Assembly (NCBI GenBank): GCA_963565915.1
Contig: OY751485.1
Span: forward strand, 5,146,001-5,210,000
Length of the DNA stretch: 64,000 nt
Source: Entoloma clypeatum
Lineage: Eukaryota > Basidiomycota > Agaricomycetes > Agaricales > Entolomataceae
Direction: 5' to 3'
Shown: positions 50,340 through 62,302 of the stretch, piece by piece
Layout: every line of letters starts with the position of its first letter
Numbering within the stretch: the stretch's first letter is position 1
Translations under genes and position numbers: made by a program
Notes under the pieces: generated by a model
Seen by the model: the letters and a program-made list of their open reading frames with translations, nothing else
Told to the model about the DNA's origin: nothing
The model's database searches: none

Positions 50340-53300
50340 AAAAGACTAGAGCGGGGAACTCGGTGTGTAGTTGACTGATGGAAATCACAGATCAAATCTT
50401 GAGCATTCTGAACATTGGCTCGAGGTTCCCATGTGTTCTCTTCTGGGCCATATCCTTCCCATTGGACGAGGTACTGGATCTTTCCATGGAACTTTTGAGA
50501 GTCTAGAATTGTGGACACATGGTATTCTTCTTGTCCTTCGACGATGATCAGAACAGGGGCTGGTTTCTTCTTCTGGATTGCATACTTCGGGGTTTCATAT
50601 GGTGACAACAGGGTCTTGTTGAACACGGGGTGAATCATTTTCCAAGTCTTCGGAAGATCAAGAAGGTATGCGCTAGCCCCTTTCTTCTCTAGGACCTTGA
50701 ATGGTCCATGTCAGAGTGCATCGAGTTTCTTCGAGGGACGGTTAGTCCTGATGTTAGTCCCTTCCAACCACAACTTGTCTCTGATGCGGTCGTTCCGAGA
50801 CGGACTTCGCCGTGTGTCAACTGTCTTCTTCATCTGATCCTGTGCTTGTTTCAGCGCAGCATTGGCTTCTTCTCATGCCTGTTTGAGTTTTTTCAAGAAG
50901 TCGTTGGCAGCCAGATTGGTATCTTATAACACGAGCTCTCCCTTCCAAGGATGTAACCGTAGTTGAGGTAGAATGGGGTGTGCTTTGTCACCTGATGTTT
51001 TTTGTCATTGTACTGGAACTCTGCAATTGCAATCCACTCAGCCCAATCATCCTGTAGATGGTTGACAAAGTTCCGTAAGAACGCTTCCATTTCCTGATGT
51101 GATCGCTTGGCCTGTCCATCAGTCTGTGGGTGGTACGCGGTGGACAGGTTCCTCTTGATCCCTAGCATGCGGCAGAGTATCTCCATGAACTTCGTGGTGA
51201 ACTGTGGTCCCCTATCGCTGATGATCTTCCTGGGGATCCCATGAAGCTTCCATATTTGATCCCAATAGATCTTGGCTAATCCTTCAGCTGACAATTCCAT
51301 GGTTGTCAGGATGAGGTGAAGCATCTTCGAATGTCTATCCGTGATGACCAGAATTGTGTTTTTTCCATCAGATTCCGGTATCGGTCCCACAACATCGATT
51401 TCTATGTCTTCCCATGGGTGACTTGGTGCTGCGTGGGGGTGTAGCGGAGCATGTCGCTTCTGTCGGTTGATCTTGTTGCGTTGACAAGTGTTGCAACCCT
51501 TCACATACTTCTTTACATCATGCAGGATAGTAGGCCACCAGTAGGTGCGACTGAGGAGTTCATGTGTTCGGTACTGTCCTGGATGTCCAGCCACTGGTGC
51601 ATTGTGTGACTCGAACATCAATTCTTGTCGTAATTGTGGATCTGGCGGGACATAGACTCATTCTCCTGCATAGGTGACTCCATTTTCCTGCTGATACCAA
51701 TGAGGATTCTTTTTTAGGCCCTGAGCTACTTCTGTCTCCATGCGGTTCATCAGATGTTTCACCCCCTTCAAAGAATTGTTCCTCTGTGAACATCTCCATC
51801 TGTACCACATCTTCTGATTCCAACCGTTTCAAGAATAGTCCCTCCTTGAGCATCTGGTCACTGTCTTGTGGTTCAAGTTCCGCTTCATACCAGGGTAAGT
51901 GTGACAGGATGTCTGCTTTTGCATTGGTCTTGCCGGGCACATGCCATAATTTGAAGTCATAGTCTTGTAACTTCATTTTCCAGCGTCGCTGTCATTGATT
52001 CAGGTCCTGAGGACAACAGAAATATTCCAGGTTCTTGTGATCAGTCAAGATCTCGAAACGTTCCCTGGCCTCGAGCAGATAGTGTCTCCAGTCTTTCAAT
52101 GATTCCATGACCGCCAGGAGTTCCTTGTCGTATATCTCATAATTCTGTTCGGCCGCGGACATGGTCCGTGACAAGAACGCGATGGGGTGCCATTTGTCGT
52201 CTTGCTTCTGAGAGTACTGCTCCAATTGCATAGTCCAATGCATCGGTTTCAACCCTGAACTGTCCTTCTGATTTTGGTAATGCCAAGACTGGTGCCAATG
52301 TAATGCTGTACTGCCTGTGAGCACGGTGAGTGGTTTCGCAATGTTTGAGTACCCTTCAATAAAACATCAATAGAAGTTGGCAAATCCCAGGAACCTCTGA
52401 ACTTCCTTTTTTAATGTGGGTGCTCGCCAGTTTCGAATTGTATCCACCTTCTCAGTTTCCATCTCAACACGTCCCTCACCAACCACATATCCCAATATAG
52501 GACATTTCGTTACTTCCCATAAACACTTCTTCTCCTTTAGGAACAAATCATTGTCCGATAGGATCTGTAGGATTTCTTCAGTGTTTTGCGCGAGTTCTTC
52601 CTTGGTTTTACCGATAACCATGATGTCATCCATGTAGATCACGCAGATACGTCGGCAGATCTGGTCCCGGAATAGACTAGCCATCATTCGAGAGAACGTT
52701 CCCGGGGAGTTGCAAAGACCAAAAAACATGACCAATGGTTCGAACAATCCTCGACTGGTGAGGAAGGCAGCTTTCCATTCATCACCCTCCTTAATCCGGA
52801 CGTTGTTATATCCCCACATGATGTCCATTTTATTGAAGTAGACCGCATCTTTCAGTACGTCCAAGAGATCGGATATTCGTGGGAGTGGGAACTTGTCTTT
52901 GACCGTGAATTTATTGACCATGTGGTAATCTTGTACCAATCTTTTGGAGCCATCCTTCTTGTTGATGAAGAAGCAAGGGGAGGCATAAGGGGATTTGGAC
53001 GGGCGGATCTTTCCAGTTGCTAGACCCTCGTCAATGAATGCGTCCAATTCCTCTTGTTCCTTTTGGGTCATAGGATATGTATTTCCCCCTAGTTCCTTTG
53101 GTGCATCCGGTGTAAGTTCAATACCATGGTCCCATTCCCTCTCCTTTGGGATCTTATCAAAGTTCTCTTTCTCGAAAAGATGAGCAAATCGTTCAACATA
53201 TGAGGGTCGTTTGCTTGTGGGAGGTGGTGTGGGAGTGACAGCTTCCAAGATAGGGTCTCCAGGCTTCCATTTCTGATCCGACTTTTTGGGTGCATCTTTG

Positions 53301-53870
53301 TCGCGCACCTCAACCATGCGAACCCGGTGTTTGCAACCATCAAGGTTAACCCTGAAATCCGAGTGTTTGGTTCGACATGTTGTTGGGCACCGGTTAAATG
53401 TTACTGTGCCGGTTGTCCAATTGATTGTGGGGTTGTGGTGTACCAACCAGTCATGTCCCAAGAGCATGTCCGTTCTTCCAATGTCCAGTACCATTGCTTC
53501 CATGGTTTTCTGATGTTCTCCCAAATCCAGTTTGACTTCGGCAAGTTGGCTCGCTTTCTGTTGTCAATTTGGTGATCCATCCGCATTTAGAATTGCTATG
53601 GGCGGTATTCCTTGTGTGGGGAGGTTCTGTTCACGTACTATTCTGGGATGGATGCATGTGCGTTCACATCCGCTGTCAACCTCAGGTCGGATGACCTTTG
53701 GTCCTCGTTGTGTTTTGAGCTGAGCTAACAGCCTGATCTCTCATCTTTTCAGAGGTTTATCTCCCTTCACAATCCAGCGGCTCGCTTGGCAGGGATGCCA
53801 TAGGTTCTATTGTCTGCAGTCATACAAGGCAAGCAAGTCCGTTTAATAGATAAGGGTTGCGACTTAGCAT
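50340..53870 (-). pseudogene. gypsy B pol, broken
   Basis: Same domain order as in A. RT 53524-52367 with CVIYMDDIMVIG. RNase H has YDKELLAVMESLKDW. Integrase has GHPGQYRTHELL, CNTCQRNK, IDVVGPIPE, DGQAKRSHQ (the catalytic Glu of AERS is Lys here) and chromodomain YHVSTILDSQKFHG, YLVQWEGYGPEENTWEP. Shared with A: TGA at 52367, the RT-RNase H tether deletion with frame change (near 52250-52320), and TGA at 50873. Private lesions include a stop at 51992, a small deletion near 51750 and a TGA near 51660. At 53612 the codon is CAA where A has TGA. Confidence 0.85.
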
Positions 53871-53873
53871 CAT

Positions 53874-55066
53874 TTAATCAGACCCTTCAGGAAAATCCTT
53901 CTTGTCAGCTTCTAAGATTGTGGTTTCATCATTCTCGGCATCTTCCTCAGACACCTTCCTAACCCTTCCGGAGTTCTTCTTCAGCTTGTGGCAGTTGCGC
54001 GCAATATGGCCTTCCTGGTCACAGTTGAAACACTTGCAACCATCTTTCTTCTTTGGAGCGCTACAGTCTTTAGCCAGATGACCGAAGCGTTGAAAGTTGT
54101 AGCAACAGGCTACTCCTGCTTTGTCAATCTCCATGGCCTTGCCCTGACCACCATAAGTGGTACCTGATCCGGTGCGCATGTCGCCGCCACCTCGGATGAC
54201 TAGTGCATGTCCTTCCATCTGCCGTCCCTTGTTTCAAATCTCCTTTGCATACTCAGAGTATGTCTTGCCATCACTAGCCACTTGTTCAGAGATTCTGCGG
54301 TTGATGTTCTTCTCTAGGATGTATTTTCCAGTTTCTTTGCCAAGGTTTGACAACTTCAAGAGTTCTTCAAATTCATCCAAAAATTCATCAACAGTGCATT
54401 TCTCTTGTCTCAGGACTTCGAGTCTTGCTTTGGCAGTAACCGATTTGTTGGCAATGGAGAATTGTGTGGCGATATCATTGGAGAAGCCTAGCCAGGTGAT
54501 ATTCTCATTGTCAACAGCAAGAGCGTCTAACTTGTTACTGGCCCAGTGCCTGCTGGACCCTTCCATCATGCGGGATAGTACCGCAAGAATCTTCTGATCA
54601 TCTGTGAGGCTCTTTTGGAACCTGATGTATAGTTTGGTGGCTTTCCACCACTCGTCAAAGGTGTGCCTGTCCTTGAACATCCCAGGATCCTTGATGATCT
54701 TGGATGTATCCATTGTTTGTACTGCCAGAGCTTCTGCCATGTTTAGAGTCTGCGGAGGAGGAGAGGAGTCGGGTTGTTGGGATGAAGATGGGGTTCGGAA
54801 TACAGGTAAGGATTCCCTGTTCTAGGCGTCTGTCTGATATCTGACTGCGCGGAGTCAAAAGTAAATTCGTCAGGGGACTTGTCGGCGGAATCGGTGGCAA
54901 AACATTCAGAGTATTTCCTCTGTAAATCTCTAAGGAATCTCTGTTCCTGCGTGTCTGTTGGTCGCGAGAAGGGGTCAAGTCTCTCATTTCGTGCCCAACG
55001 GTTGTACTCGGTCTGTTGTTCTTTGGTGGTGAAGTGGGCATAGATCTGCTGCTTCGAGTAAGACAT
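53874..55066 (-). pseudogene. gypsy B Gag, broken
   Basis: Starts MSYSKQQIYAHFTTKEQQ. A 10-bp deletion near 54815 relative to A shifts the frame. The capsid part (54740-54234, MAEALAVQTMDTSK to KTYSEYAKEI) ends at a TGA where A has Arg. The last part (54218-53874) has CYNFQRFGHLAKDC (second Cys of the first knuckle replaced by Phe) and CFNCDQEGHIARNC. Much of the capsid part is within about 1% of A, unlike flanking regions. Confidence 0.85.
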
Positions 55067-55084
55067 GATGATGTGGTTCTGGGA

Positions 55085-55510
55085 CGTCTCGATGTGAGTG
55101 TCCTAATCAAACTTCTGATAACGGTTGTCTGGACACCAATAAACTCTCTGATCTCTGTGATCCGACCTGTCTGAGGTCCTTCTTGAACGTGAAGGCTTTC
55201 GAGTTCGTTCTGTCGGGCGTTATAGCGCGCGATCTGGTGTTGCCGAGCAAGATGGATGCTCTCTGCTATCTCGCTGTGGGGGCGATGCTCGTGGTTGTCT
55301 AGTTCTTTGTCAAGCACCTGCTGTAGGATGCAACGGATCTCCGATTCAATGTACTGCTGGATGAGTGTAAAATCAATACTGTCTCGAGGACTTAGCTCCT
55401 CCTGTCGGGCTTCTGGCGTGCTGAATGGGTTACTGGTGAAGTCTTCAAAGAAGCGCGATGTCTTGACTCGTCTGGTAGTTGCTCTCTTTGCTCTGGGCGA
55501 ACCTAACGAG
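55085..55510 (-). other. open, ATG-less leader frame upstream of gag in gypsy B
   Basis: From the primer site to past the gag start the minus strand is open without an ATG: FFEDFTSNPFSTPEARQEEL, IDFTLIQQYIESEIRCILQQ, ELDNHEHRPHSEIAESIHLA, RQHQIARYNARQNELESLH and EIREFIGVQTTVIRSLIRTL. The composition is protein-like and helical. In element A the same frame has one TGA (RYNA-stop-QNE) at a CGA codon. It may be an upstream Gag exon, a non-AUG product or chance. Confidence 0.35.
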
Positions 55511-55729
55511 ATTTAGCAACTTGTTATGCTTAACAAACCATTCCAAGGTTCGGGCAGAGTATGCAGGAAGTGGAAAGGCAAAGAGCAATGTGATTGCTAA
55601 GGCTCCGTTCGGCAACCCAACCTCGGTTGAGGTTTGAGGTTGAGGTTGAGCTTTGTAAGCATAAATAGATGAAGTAATCAAGCCTCGCGCGTCCACGTCA
55701 AACGCATTTGGCTGCCAGAGTGTCTCGCG

Positions 55730-57107
55730 ATGCCTCGAGGCCGTCCCTCTAAGGACTTGCTCCGGCAAATTGTTGCAGCAGCTGCCTATTACATCCACAC
55801 TATGACCACTGTGGTCATCCTTTACTCCCTTCCTCACTACTGGAAGCAACCATATCATACCTCTGCATTGACTGGTGCCACTTGGGTCAAAGAATTGAAG
55901 TGCGGGCATCCTGATCGCATCTGGACTGAGCTTGGTGTGCGTCTCCATGTGTTCGTTGCACTAGTAACAGAACTTCGCCTTGTTTCTGGGTTGAATGACT
56001 CCCGGTATGTGGACCTTGAGGAGCAGGTTGCTATTTTCTTGTACATGTGCGTTACGGGATTGTCAATCCGCCATGTTGGAGAGAGATTCCAGCGCACAAA
56101 TGATACCATTTCAAAGTAAGTACTATGCAAAGTATCACCAGTTTCTTACTTACTATAAAGAACAGATATTTTCAGAAGGTTTTAATGGCAATCTCGTCTC
56201 CCCCCTTTTACACGAAATATGTTCAACTACCGAGTGCAACACAAACTACACCTCCCATTATTCGCAACAATCCCAAATTCTTTCCCTTCTTCAAAGATGC
56301 TATTGGGGCTATGGATGGGACCCATATCAACTGCCTCCCTTCTGCCGTGGAACGGGATGGATTCCGCAACCGCAAAGGTGGCATTTCCCAGAACTGCCTT
56401 GCATGTTGTTCCTTTGACCTGCAGTTCCTGTATATGGTGAGCGGATGGGAAGGTTCAGCAGCAGATGGGGCTTTGTTTTCAAACTCCGGCTTTACCGATT
56501 TGACAATACCAGCAGGCAAATTTTATCTTGCTGATGCTGGCTTTGGTGTCTGTGATACGTTGCTTGTACCCTACCGTGGTACTCGATATCACTTGGCTGA
56601 ATGGGGACGTGCTAATGTTCGGTCTGTAATTTCCATCTGACCAACCATTTATTCACCATTGACCATTTGTTTTTCTTCAGGCCTGCAAATCGAGAAGAGC
56701 TTTACAATTTATGACATGCACAAGCTCGCAATGTTATCGAACGAATTTTTGGAGTAATCAAGAAGCGCTGGGCTATTCTCACCCATCCTCGGCAGTTTGA
56801 TATGGTTATTCAAGCTCGCATCCCACCTGCATGTGCCGCACTTCATAACTTCATCATGGAGCATGATCCAAATGATGTTGATGATCTTCTCAGGGTGCAC
56901 GGTGGTGTTGAACTCGGCAATGGGAACCGAAGCACTGGGACACTAGCAACTAGACAGGTTACACGTGGTGAAAAGCAGAGGGCAGAGGCTTTTCGCAACC
57001 AGATTGCTCAGCAGATGTGGGACAATTATCAAGATTTATTAAATGAGCGGGAAGAGAATGGGTATAATGTCAACGGGGACGAGGTTGAGATGATGGATAT
57101 AGATTAA
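55730..57107 (+). pseudogene. Harbinger DDE transposase, one stop and one frame problem
   Basis: Exon 1 (55730 to about 56115) starts MPRGRPSKDLLRQIVAAAAY, with an HTH-like region ending GLSIRHVGERFQRTNDTIS. Exon 2 (56176-56621) has PKFFPFFKDAIGAMDGTHIN (first Asp) and GKFYLADAGFGVCDTLLVPY (second Asp). Intron 56622-56680 (GTCTGT..TTCAG) joins WGRANVR to PANREELYNL; exon 3 (56681-57107) has NVIERIFGVIKKRW (Glu) and ends DEVEMMDID. A TGA at 56712 interrupts NLRHAQARN (CGA expected). The GTAAGT donor at 56116 and TTTTCAG acceptor at 56175 leave exons 1 and 2 out of frame by one, so either a one-base indel or another splice site is involved. The catalytic triad is intact. Confidence 0.88.
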
Positions 57108-57196
57108 ATATTAAAAGTAGTAGAGGAATGTGGATTGATGGAATGAGTGAATGGAGTTGGACATGTAAAAGGAGTGTGATGAAAATATGATGAAAA

Positions 57197-58303
57197 TCAA
57201 TCTCTATCTGAGTCAGAAGATTCCGAACTGCTAGAAGCAACGATACCAAGTTCATCGCAAATCCAAAGCTTGCGAACATCCTCCTCTAAAACCATATATG
57301 TTTCGACAGCATGATCGTCCTTCTGGAGGAGCTTGATAAGAGAAACAAGCTGTCGGGAGTTGAGCCATGATTTCTCAGTCTTTTGAGCTTGTTTCATCGC
57401 AGCTTGCCGTCGACGGGGAGTGTCTGGTCCAGAGCGACCAATGGTGCGGAGGGCATCACTGAAGCCATTGGTGGAATGGGTAAGGCTCTCAAGAATTGCT
57501 GGTCCCGAGACACGGGCTTTCTTGACAGAAGGCAAAGGTGTTGCCGACATATGACGCTTCGATGTGTTGGACAGATGGGGTGTCACCACAGACTACAGGG
57601 GATATCAGCTACACAATATGATTACAAACCCTTGAACATACCTGGCTTGGTTCCACCTCATTCTCCGACTTGTCGTCCTCGTCGAAAGGACCGAAACCAA
57701 ACTGCAATGCAGGAAAGTCTTCTTCGGGGTGAGTGGTATCTCCAGTAGGGCTCGGAGGATCATCAGAGTCCTCATGGCCTGCCAACTCAGCACCATCAGG
57801 TCCCATCGAGGCGTCAGATGGTCGGAAGATGTTTGCACCGCGGACACCAGCTGCTGAGGGCAAAATATGTGAAACCCTTTCGAGGTGCACCCATCCTGCA
57901 TTCCGGAAGGGTTTTGCCTCCTTGTGTTGAGCAACGTAAGCATCCCAGCTGTCAGCGGTTGAGTCGTCAATTGAAGCGCCCGTCTTGTCACTCCAAGTCC
58001 ATCCTGAAACGGCCTTGATTGCCTGGATCACGGCAAAGGTCTTCTTGAACTTTTATGATCATCAGGATCAGGAAATACAAAAAACAGGCATCTACTCACA
58101 TTTTGCCACTTCTGCTTGCAAGATTTGTCAGTTTTGGGACCACCCTTTGTGACGAGTGGGGCAAGGTGTGCAGCTGCACCGGTCCAAACAGCACCTGGGA
58201 AGTTCTTGCCATCCCCGGCTTTAGGGCACACAGACAAGAGGTATTCAAGAAGAGCAATCTCATCATCCCGAGTCCAGTGGGCCTTGCCGTGTTCTGAAGC
58301 CAT
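57197..58303 (-). CDS. Harbinger Myb/SANT-like DNA-binding protein, 335 aa, three exons
   Basis: Exon 1 58303-58100: MASEHGKAHWTRDDEIALLE to KTDKSCKQKWQN. Intron 58099-58050 (GTGAGT..AAAAG). Exon 2 58049-57642: FKKTFAVIQAIKAVSGWTWS, SWDAYVAQHKEAKPFRNAGW, then an acidic linker. Intron 57641-57593 (GTATGT..TGTAG). Exon 3 57592-57197: SVVTPHLSNTSKRHMSATPL, LIKLLQKDDHAVETYMVLEE, ending in an acidic Ser tail. The tri-helical start plus the SGW.W and AKPFR..GW blocks are those of Myb/SANT-like proteins that accompany Harbinger transposases and help nuclear import and TIR binding. All exon joins keep frame and no stop is present, so it is intact, unlike the partner transposase. Confidence 0.85.
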
Positions 58304-58758
58304 AACAGCCAGTGGATGCGAGCAGCAGTTTTTCAACGCGCAAGGTTTGATTACTTCATCTATTTATGCTTACAAACCCTCAACCTCAACCTCAAACCTC
58401 AACTGAGGTTGGGTTGCCGAACGGAGCCTAAATCTAAGGAATCTACTACAGTACAAGAGGTTTATATAGGTACTGACTATAGGCGGTAGCGGATGAGTCA
58501 GTACTGCGGAAGGCAGTGCGCATGAGTAAGGCAACTGTGGAAGGCTATGTATAGTGAGTAAGCTGACTGCAGGAAGCGAGTCAGCACGGGAGCGAAGTAT
58601 ACTAAAGGGGATGACGAAGTAATATAATGAGTCAGACTGGGAATCAAAGGTTGCAAAAGTAGATGTTAGACATAGTAAGTTCATAAGAGGGTGCCGAGCC
58701 GGGCCAATAAGTAAAAGATATGACGTGGTCCTCATACCGTAGAGTCCGTAACACTGTG

Positions 58759-60128
58759 ATATCATGCCCTCGTCGTTCTTGGCATCCGATCAACGTCCAA
58801 TCACTGATGTGTTCTGTTAAATTTAGTTCATCAGAGATTGTTTGTCAGGATCTCTGTTCTAGAAATAGATGATGTCCTGTCATCTCTGTCATACTTCCTC
58901 TCAATCTACTGTTTTATTTATATTTCTCCAAAAAAAAAAAAACATCAAAAAAAAAACCTGTTCTTCCACAAATCATACAAAACCTGCAATGGTCACACAT
59001 CATTGACAATGCTGCTATGGCTTTGCATCAAATTTCAAAAAAAAAATTGTATTCTCCCAAAAAAAAAATCTACAAAATAGTGGTACTGGCGCGCATGCAA
59101 TGTCGCATTCAGGGAATGTGGCATTTCCCACAACACAACCAGGGTGCGGAAGGCCTGCAGGTGGGGTGGGGCGGGTAGATGCAGGGCGAAGTGGGCGGGG
59201 CACTGGCATGGGCCTCCTGACTCGCTCATCTCGGGTCCAGCTGCTGCCTTCGCACCCCATGCCATTTGGCGGCGGCTGTGTGGGAGCAGTGGGCCTCAGT
59301 GTGCATGGTCAGCAGGTGGGGTTACGGCGAGGGTTGACAGTGCAGGTAGGTGTTGCTGTTGATACTGGGGGCATGGGTGTCGAAGGCGAAAGATGGGGGC
59401 CGTGACCATTGATGACAGGGGTGTGGGTTAATGTGGGCATTGAAGGCAGAGGCATAGACATTGATGGTAGCGGTGGGCATCAGCAGTCGCGCACCGACGG
59501 CGGGGGCATGGGAATTGATGGCAGGGGTTGTGGGTGTTGATGGTGGGGACACGACGGTGCCACAATTGTGCTGCGCGTACAGGACATGGCATGCCTATGA
59601 TGTACACCTCCAGTGTCTTGGGAAGCTATAAGCACTAAGGAGATATATGCCACCACTGCATATGCTGAGCCGTAGATTTTGTCCTGTGTAAAACCAATGG
59701 CATCAGTGAGTAAGAGAATGAAGGGGGTCGGGCATACAACATGTGCCTACACCCAAACTTGGTATCTTATCCTCAAATTCATTGCAGGAATTTCCAAAAC
59801 CATGGCATGAGATTTTTTCCCCATGGCTTTAGACAACGAAATCTCACCGATTAACAAAAAATTCCAACTGAGGTGCAAAATCCCACCGGTTAAGCTTTCG
59901 AGCCTCTGACAGCGGGCGTGATATTACTTAAGCACCAGTTGGTGGGGCAAATCAACGTGGGCCATCCCAATGTCATTGTCCACTCAGATACTGCCCACCC
60001 TTGCCTAAAATAGTAGTCTCCACTTCGTTGGTTTATTTCTTCAAATTATTGGTCTATTTGTTTATCAACAATAATTTCTTACAGCTCTGTATCAAATTAC
60101 TACATGTTTACTATTGAAACTAAACAAA
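58759..60128. other. no supported gene; GC-rich degenerate repeats
   Basis: 58925-59070 has several poly-A tracts. 59330-59560 is built of degenerate units like GGGCATGGGAATTGATGGCA (about 25-30 bp). No coding motif recognised. Confidence 0.45.
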
Positions 60129-61183
60129 CTACCAGTGTCTTGCATTTAGAAGATTATCAATCTCAGCCTCGCTCAGGCCCAAACCATCGGGATATTCCCT
60201 GTCAATGGCCTTGATGACCGCAAGCTTACTTGGAGTGGGGTTAAATGGTATCTGGTGAGGTTCCAGCCTCTCACTCTGGTGTGGTGTGTTCGGTGATATT
60301 GCAGTAACTCCAGCATCATCATTGTGATAGTCAAACCCAGGATCATCACTGGGGGCGTTGTGATGAGGAGAATCCAAGTAAGAGGGGCTGGGGGAATGAT
60401 TGGGGGTGTCGAAAGCTGTCGTTGAGTTTGAGGAACTGCCATTTGCAATCCTGGAAGGACTCGCAAAAGGACAAGGAGACTGGCTGAGGGTTGGAACATT
60501 GTGTGTTGGCGTCGAGTGCGGAGAGTTCAGAGAGGGGTGAAGCTGGGATGGTGCTACCTTGTCTTTTTGTGGGGTGGCTGGTGGTCGAGAATCTTGGGTG
60601 CATGCCCCCTTTAATCCCTTGGTCGCAGCACTGATGGCCTGTCTGATTTCCGCTACCTTTCCATCCCAAATCTTTCGCTGCTTGACACCGTCTTCGTGCT
60701 CCTTGTTTAGCCTTGCAAGTTCCTCATCCAAGCTGTGTCCCATCATCAAGACTTTGGAATGCTCTTTGCACTCCACCCGAATCTCCTTTACACATCTGTC
60801 AATGACCTTCTGATGATCAAGTGAGGCCTTTTTCTAGGCCACAAACTCCCCCACTTCTTGAGTGAGAGCATTAATACGACCCCAACCCTCATTGATGATG
60901 GTGACCTTCTGGTAGGTTGCGGCTTGTTGATTGGCACTCCATTTCTCTCACATGGCTGTGCTGTTTTGAAGGTAAAATCAATCACCAAATACCGCACACG
61001 ATGAAGTCGATTGGCAAGGGGTGGGTGCATGGTTACAATAATCTTGATATCTCCTTTTGTTGTAACTGCATGAATGTATCGCTGTTCTAACGGCAATTCT
61101 GACTCGCGGCCTGCTTCATTTTGGACACCTGAAAAATGATACCATCTATCGTTAGCATAAGTCTTAAGCAGGACATCAAACAA
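60129..61183 (-). pseudogene. decayed gene: coiled-coil, Ser/Pro-rich protein joined to another fragment
   Basis: From about 60955 down: TYQKVTIINEGWGRINALTQ, then a TAG (Trp expected, VA-W-KKASLDHQ) near 60836. KEHSKVLMMGHSLDEELARL and NKEHEDGVKQRKIWDGKVAE follow (coiled coil), then a Ser/Pro/Thr-rich tail with NSPHSTPTHNVPTLSQSPCP, ending VIKAIDREYPDGLGLSEAEI and NLLNARHW. Upstream (61183-60960) another frame has LEQRYIHAVTTKGDIKIIVT and RLHRVRYLVIDFTFKTAQ. That block resembles the centre of a multi-copy agaricomycete family (..Y.H.V.....I.I.....LA...H..RY...D.TFK..), but the join between the two is unclear. No named domain. Confidence 0.4.
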
Positions 61184-62302
61184 TACTAACCGCTTGTATT
61201 AATTGCCAGTGTCAATAGAAAATCGAAGTTACTACACGCACCCAGTGCAGAAATCTCTGCAATGACATGGGGGTTGTAGATTCCAGCAAGGAGTGTGAAC
61301 TTCCATCTCTAGAAGATGTGTTCAAACTACTATAGATACTCAAGAAACTTGTAAAGGCTTCTGGCGTGATCCAGTTACATGCATCATTGAGCTTGAAGCA
61401 TGGGTTGTGGCTTTTTTCAGCGAGTACAGGGGGAAATGCCTAGATTCCACCATAAACACTTGCTCTGATACATGGTAAGAAACATACAAATTGGCGATAG
61501 GCTCGCAATTTGGATATTTGAAGAAATTCTGGTGCAAACACTGTACTGGATGGAGCCATAGAGTGCAAACAGAGGGATAGAGAAGAAGAAAATGGGATTC
61601 ATTCTGTAGCTCAGTTATATACAACATAGAGTATCATTGTTGGGCCAGATCAATTATTAATCTGGCCCACTGGATGCGTCATGGCAGGCGACGTGCATCG
61701 GTGTCCCAATGTGACAATCAAGAAAGCCCACTGATTTGGAGAAATCCAACTTTTCCAGCAAAGAAAAACCCACGGAATAAGATTGAAAAAAAATCCCACA
61801 TGCCACGGTTATGGTATATACTCAAGTCATCGCGTTGTTCATCATTTCTCATCCTTTCATCTCTCTTACAGTGCCTCACAAAACTGATACAATGTTTGTT
61901 GCTTTTTGAATACCTTCAAGATAACTCTGCAAAGAATACCAATTGAATTAAACCTTTGGTATATAATTGAAAGCCCTACTTCAGGGCTTTCAGAATATAA
62001 AGGAATCATATGATTTAGATCAGAATCCATGGAGATATGATTAAATTAAATCAGCAACTCATTGAATCAGTTTTGTGAGTACCTATGGCAATTATCAGAA
62101 TCAAATGATTCACTGGTTGTATGGTAACCAATTGTCATGACTTACTGATGGAACTTGAATAGAACCCTGATGGATTGTCAAGAAAAGTTGTATAAGAAGA
62201 ATCCAACCTCAACAGCCTTTATAATTAATCATGCGTCCTATCTCCTCTTCCCACAAGGAAAACATTCTTTCTCTAGCCTCCAATGGTCACTCCACTCATC
62301 AT
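61184..62302. other. no supported gene
   Basis: AT-rich sequence with short frames only. 62040-62260 contains LTR-like or host non-coding sequence without recognisable ends. Confidence 0.4.

Larger units (their letters stand above)
55601..58428 (+). mobile_element. PIF/Harbinger DNA transposon, complete, TSD TAA
   Basis: 2828 bp with inverted repeats of about 90 bp (GGCTCCGTTCGGCAACCCAA at both ends; 55601-55690 and 58339-58428) and a TAA duplication (55598-55600, 58429-58431). It carries the two genes typical of the superfamily in divergent-end layout: a DDE transposase on the plus strand and a Myb/SANT-like protein on the minus strand. The repeats contain further TTGAGG direct repeats. Confidence 0.95.
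49477..58753 (-). mobile_element. Ty3/gypsy chromovirus B, complete ends, TSD CTGTG, carrying a nested Harbinger element
   Basis: 3' LTR 49477-49877 and 5' LTR 55522-58753 (401 bp once the nested element is removed). CTGTG flanks both ends (49472-49476, 58754-58758). The LTRs differ at about 20 sites, all transitions as far as I counted. Same family and gene order as element A: ORF3 is intact, pol carries the same lesions, gag is additionally broken. PBS and promoter motifs are as in A. Confidence 0.95.
55522..58753 (-). repeat. 5' LTR of gypsy B, split by a Harbinger element
   Basis: LTR segments 55522-55600 and 58432-58753, with a duplicated TAA at the insertion. The insertion lies within TTGCTAA/ATCT, which is the predicted transcript start and self-priming sequence, so this LTR can no longer drive a normal element RNA. 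Confidence 0.93.
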
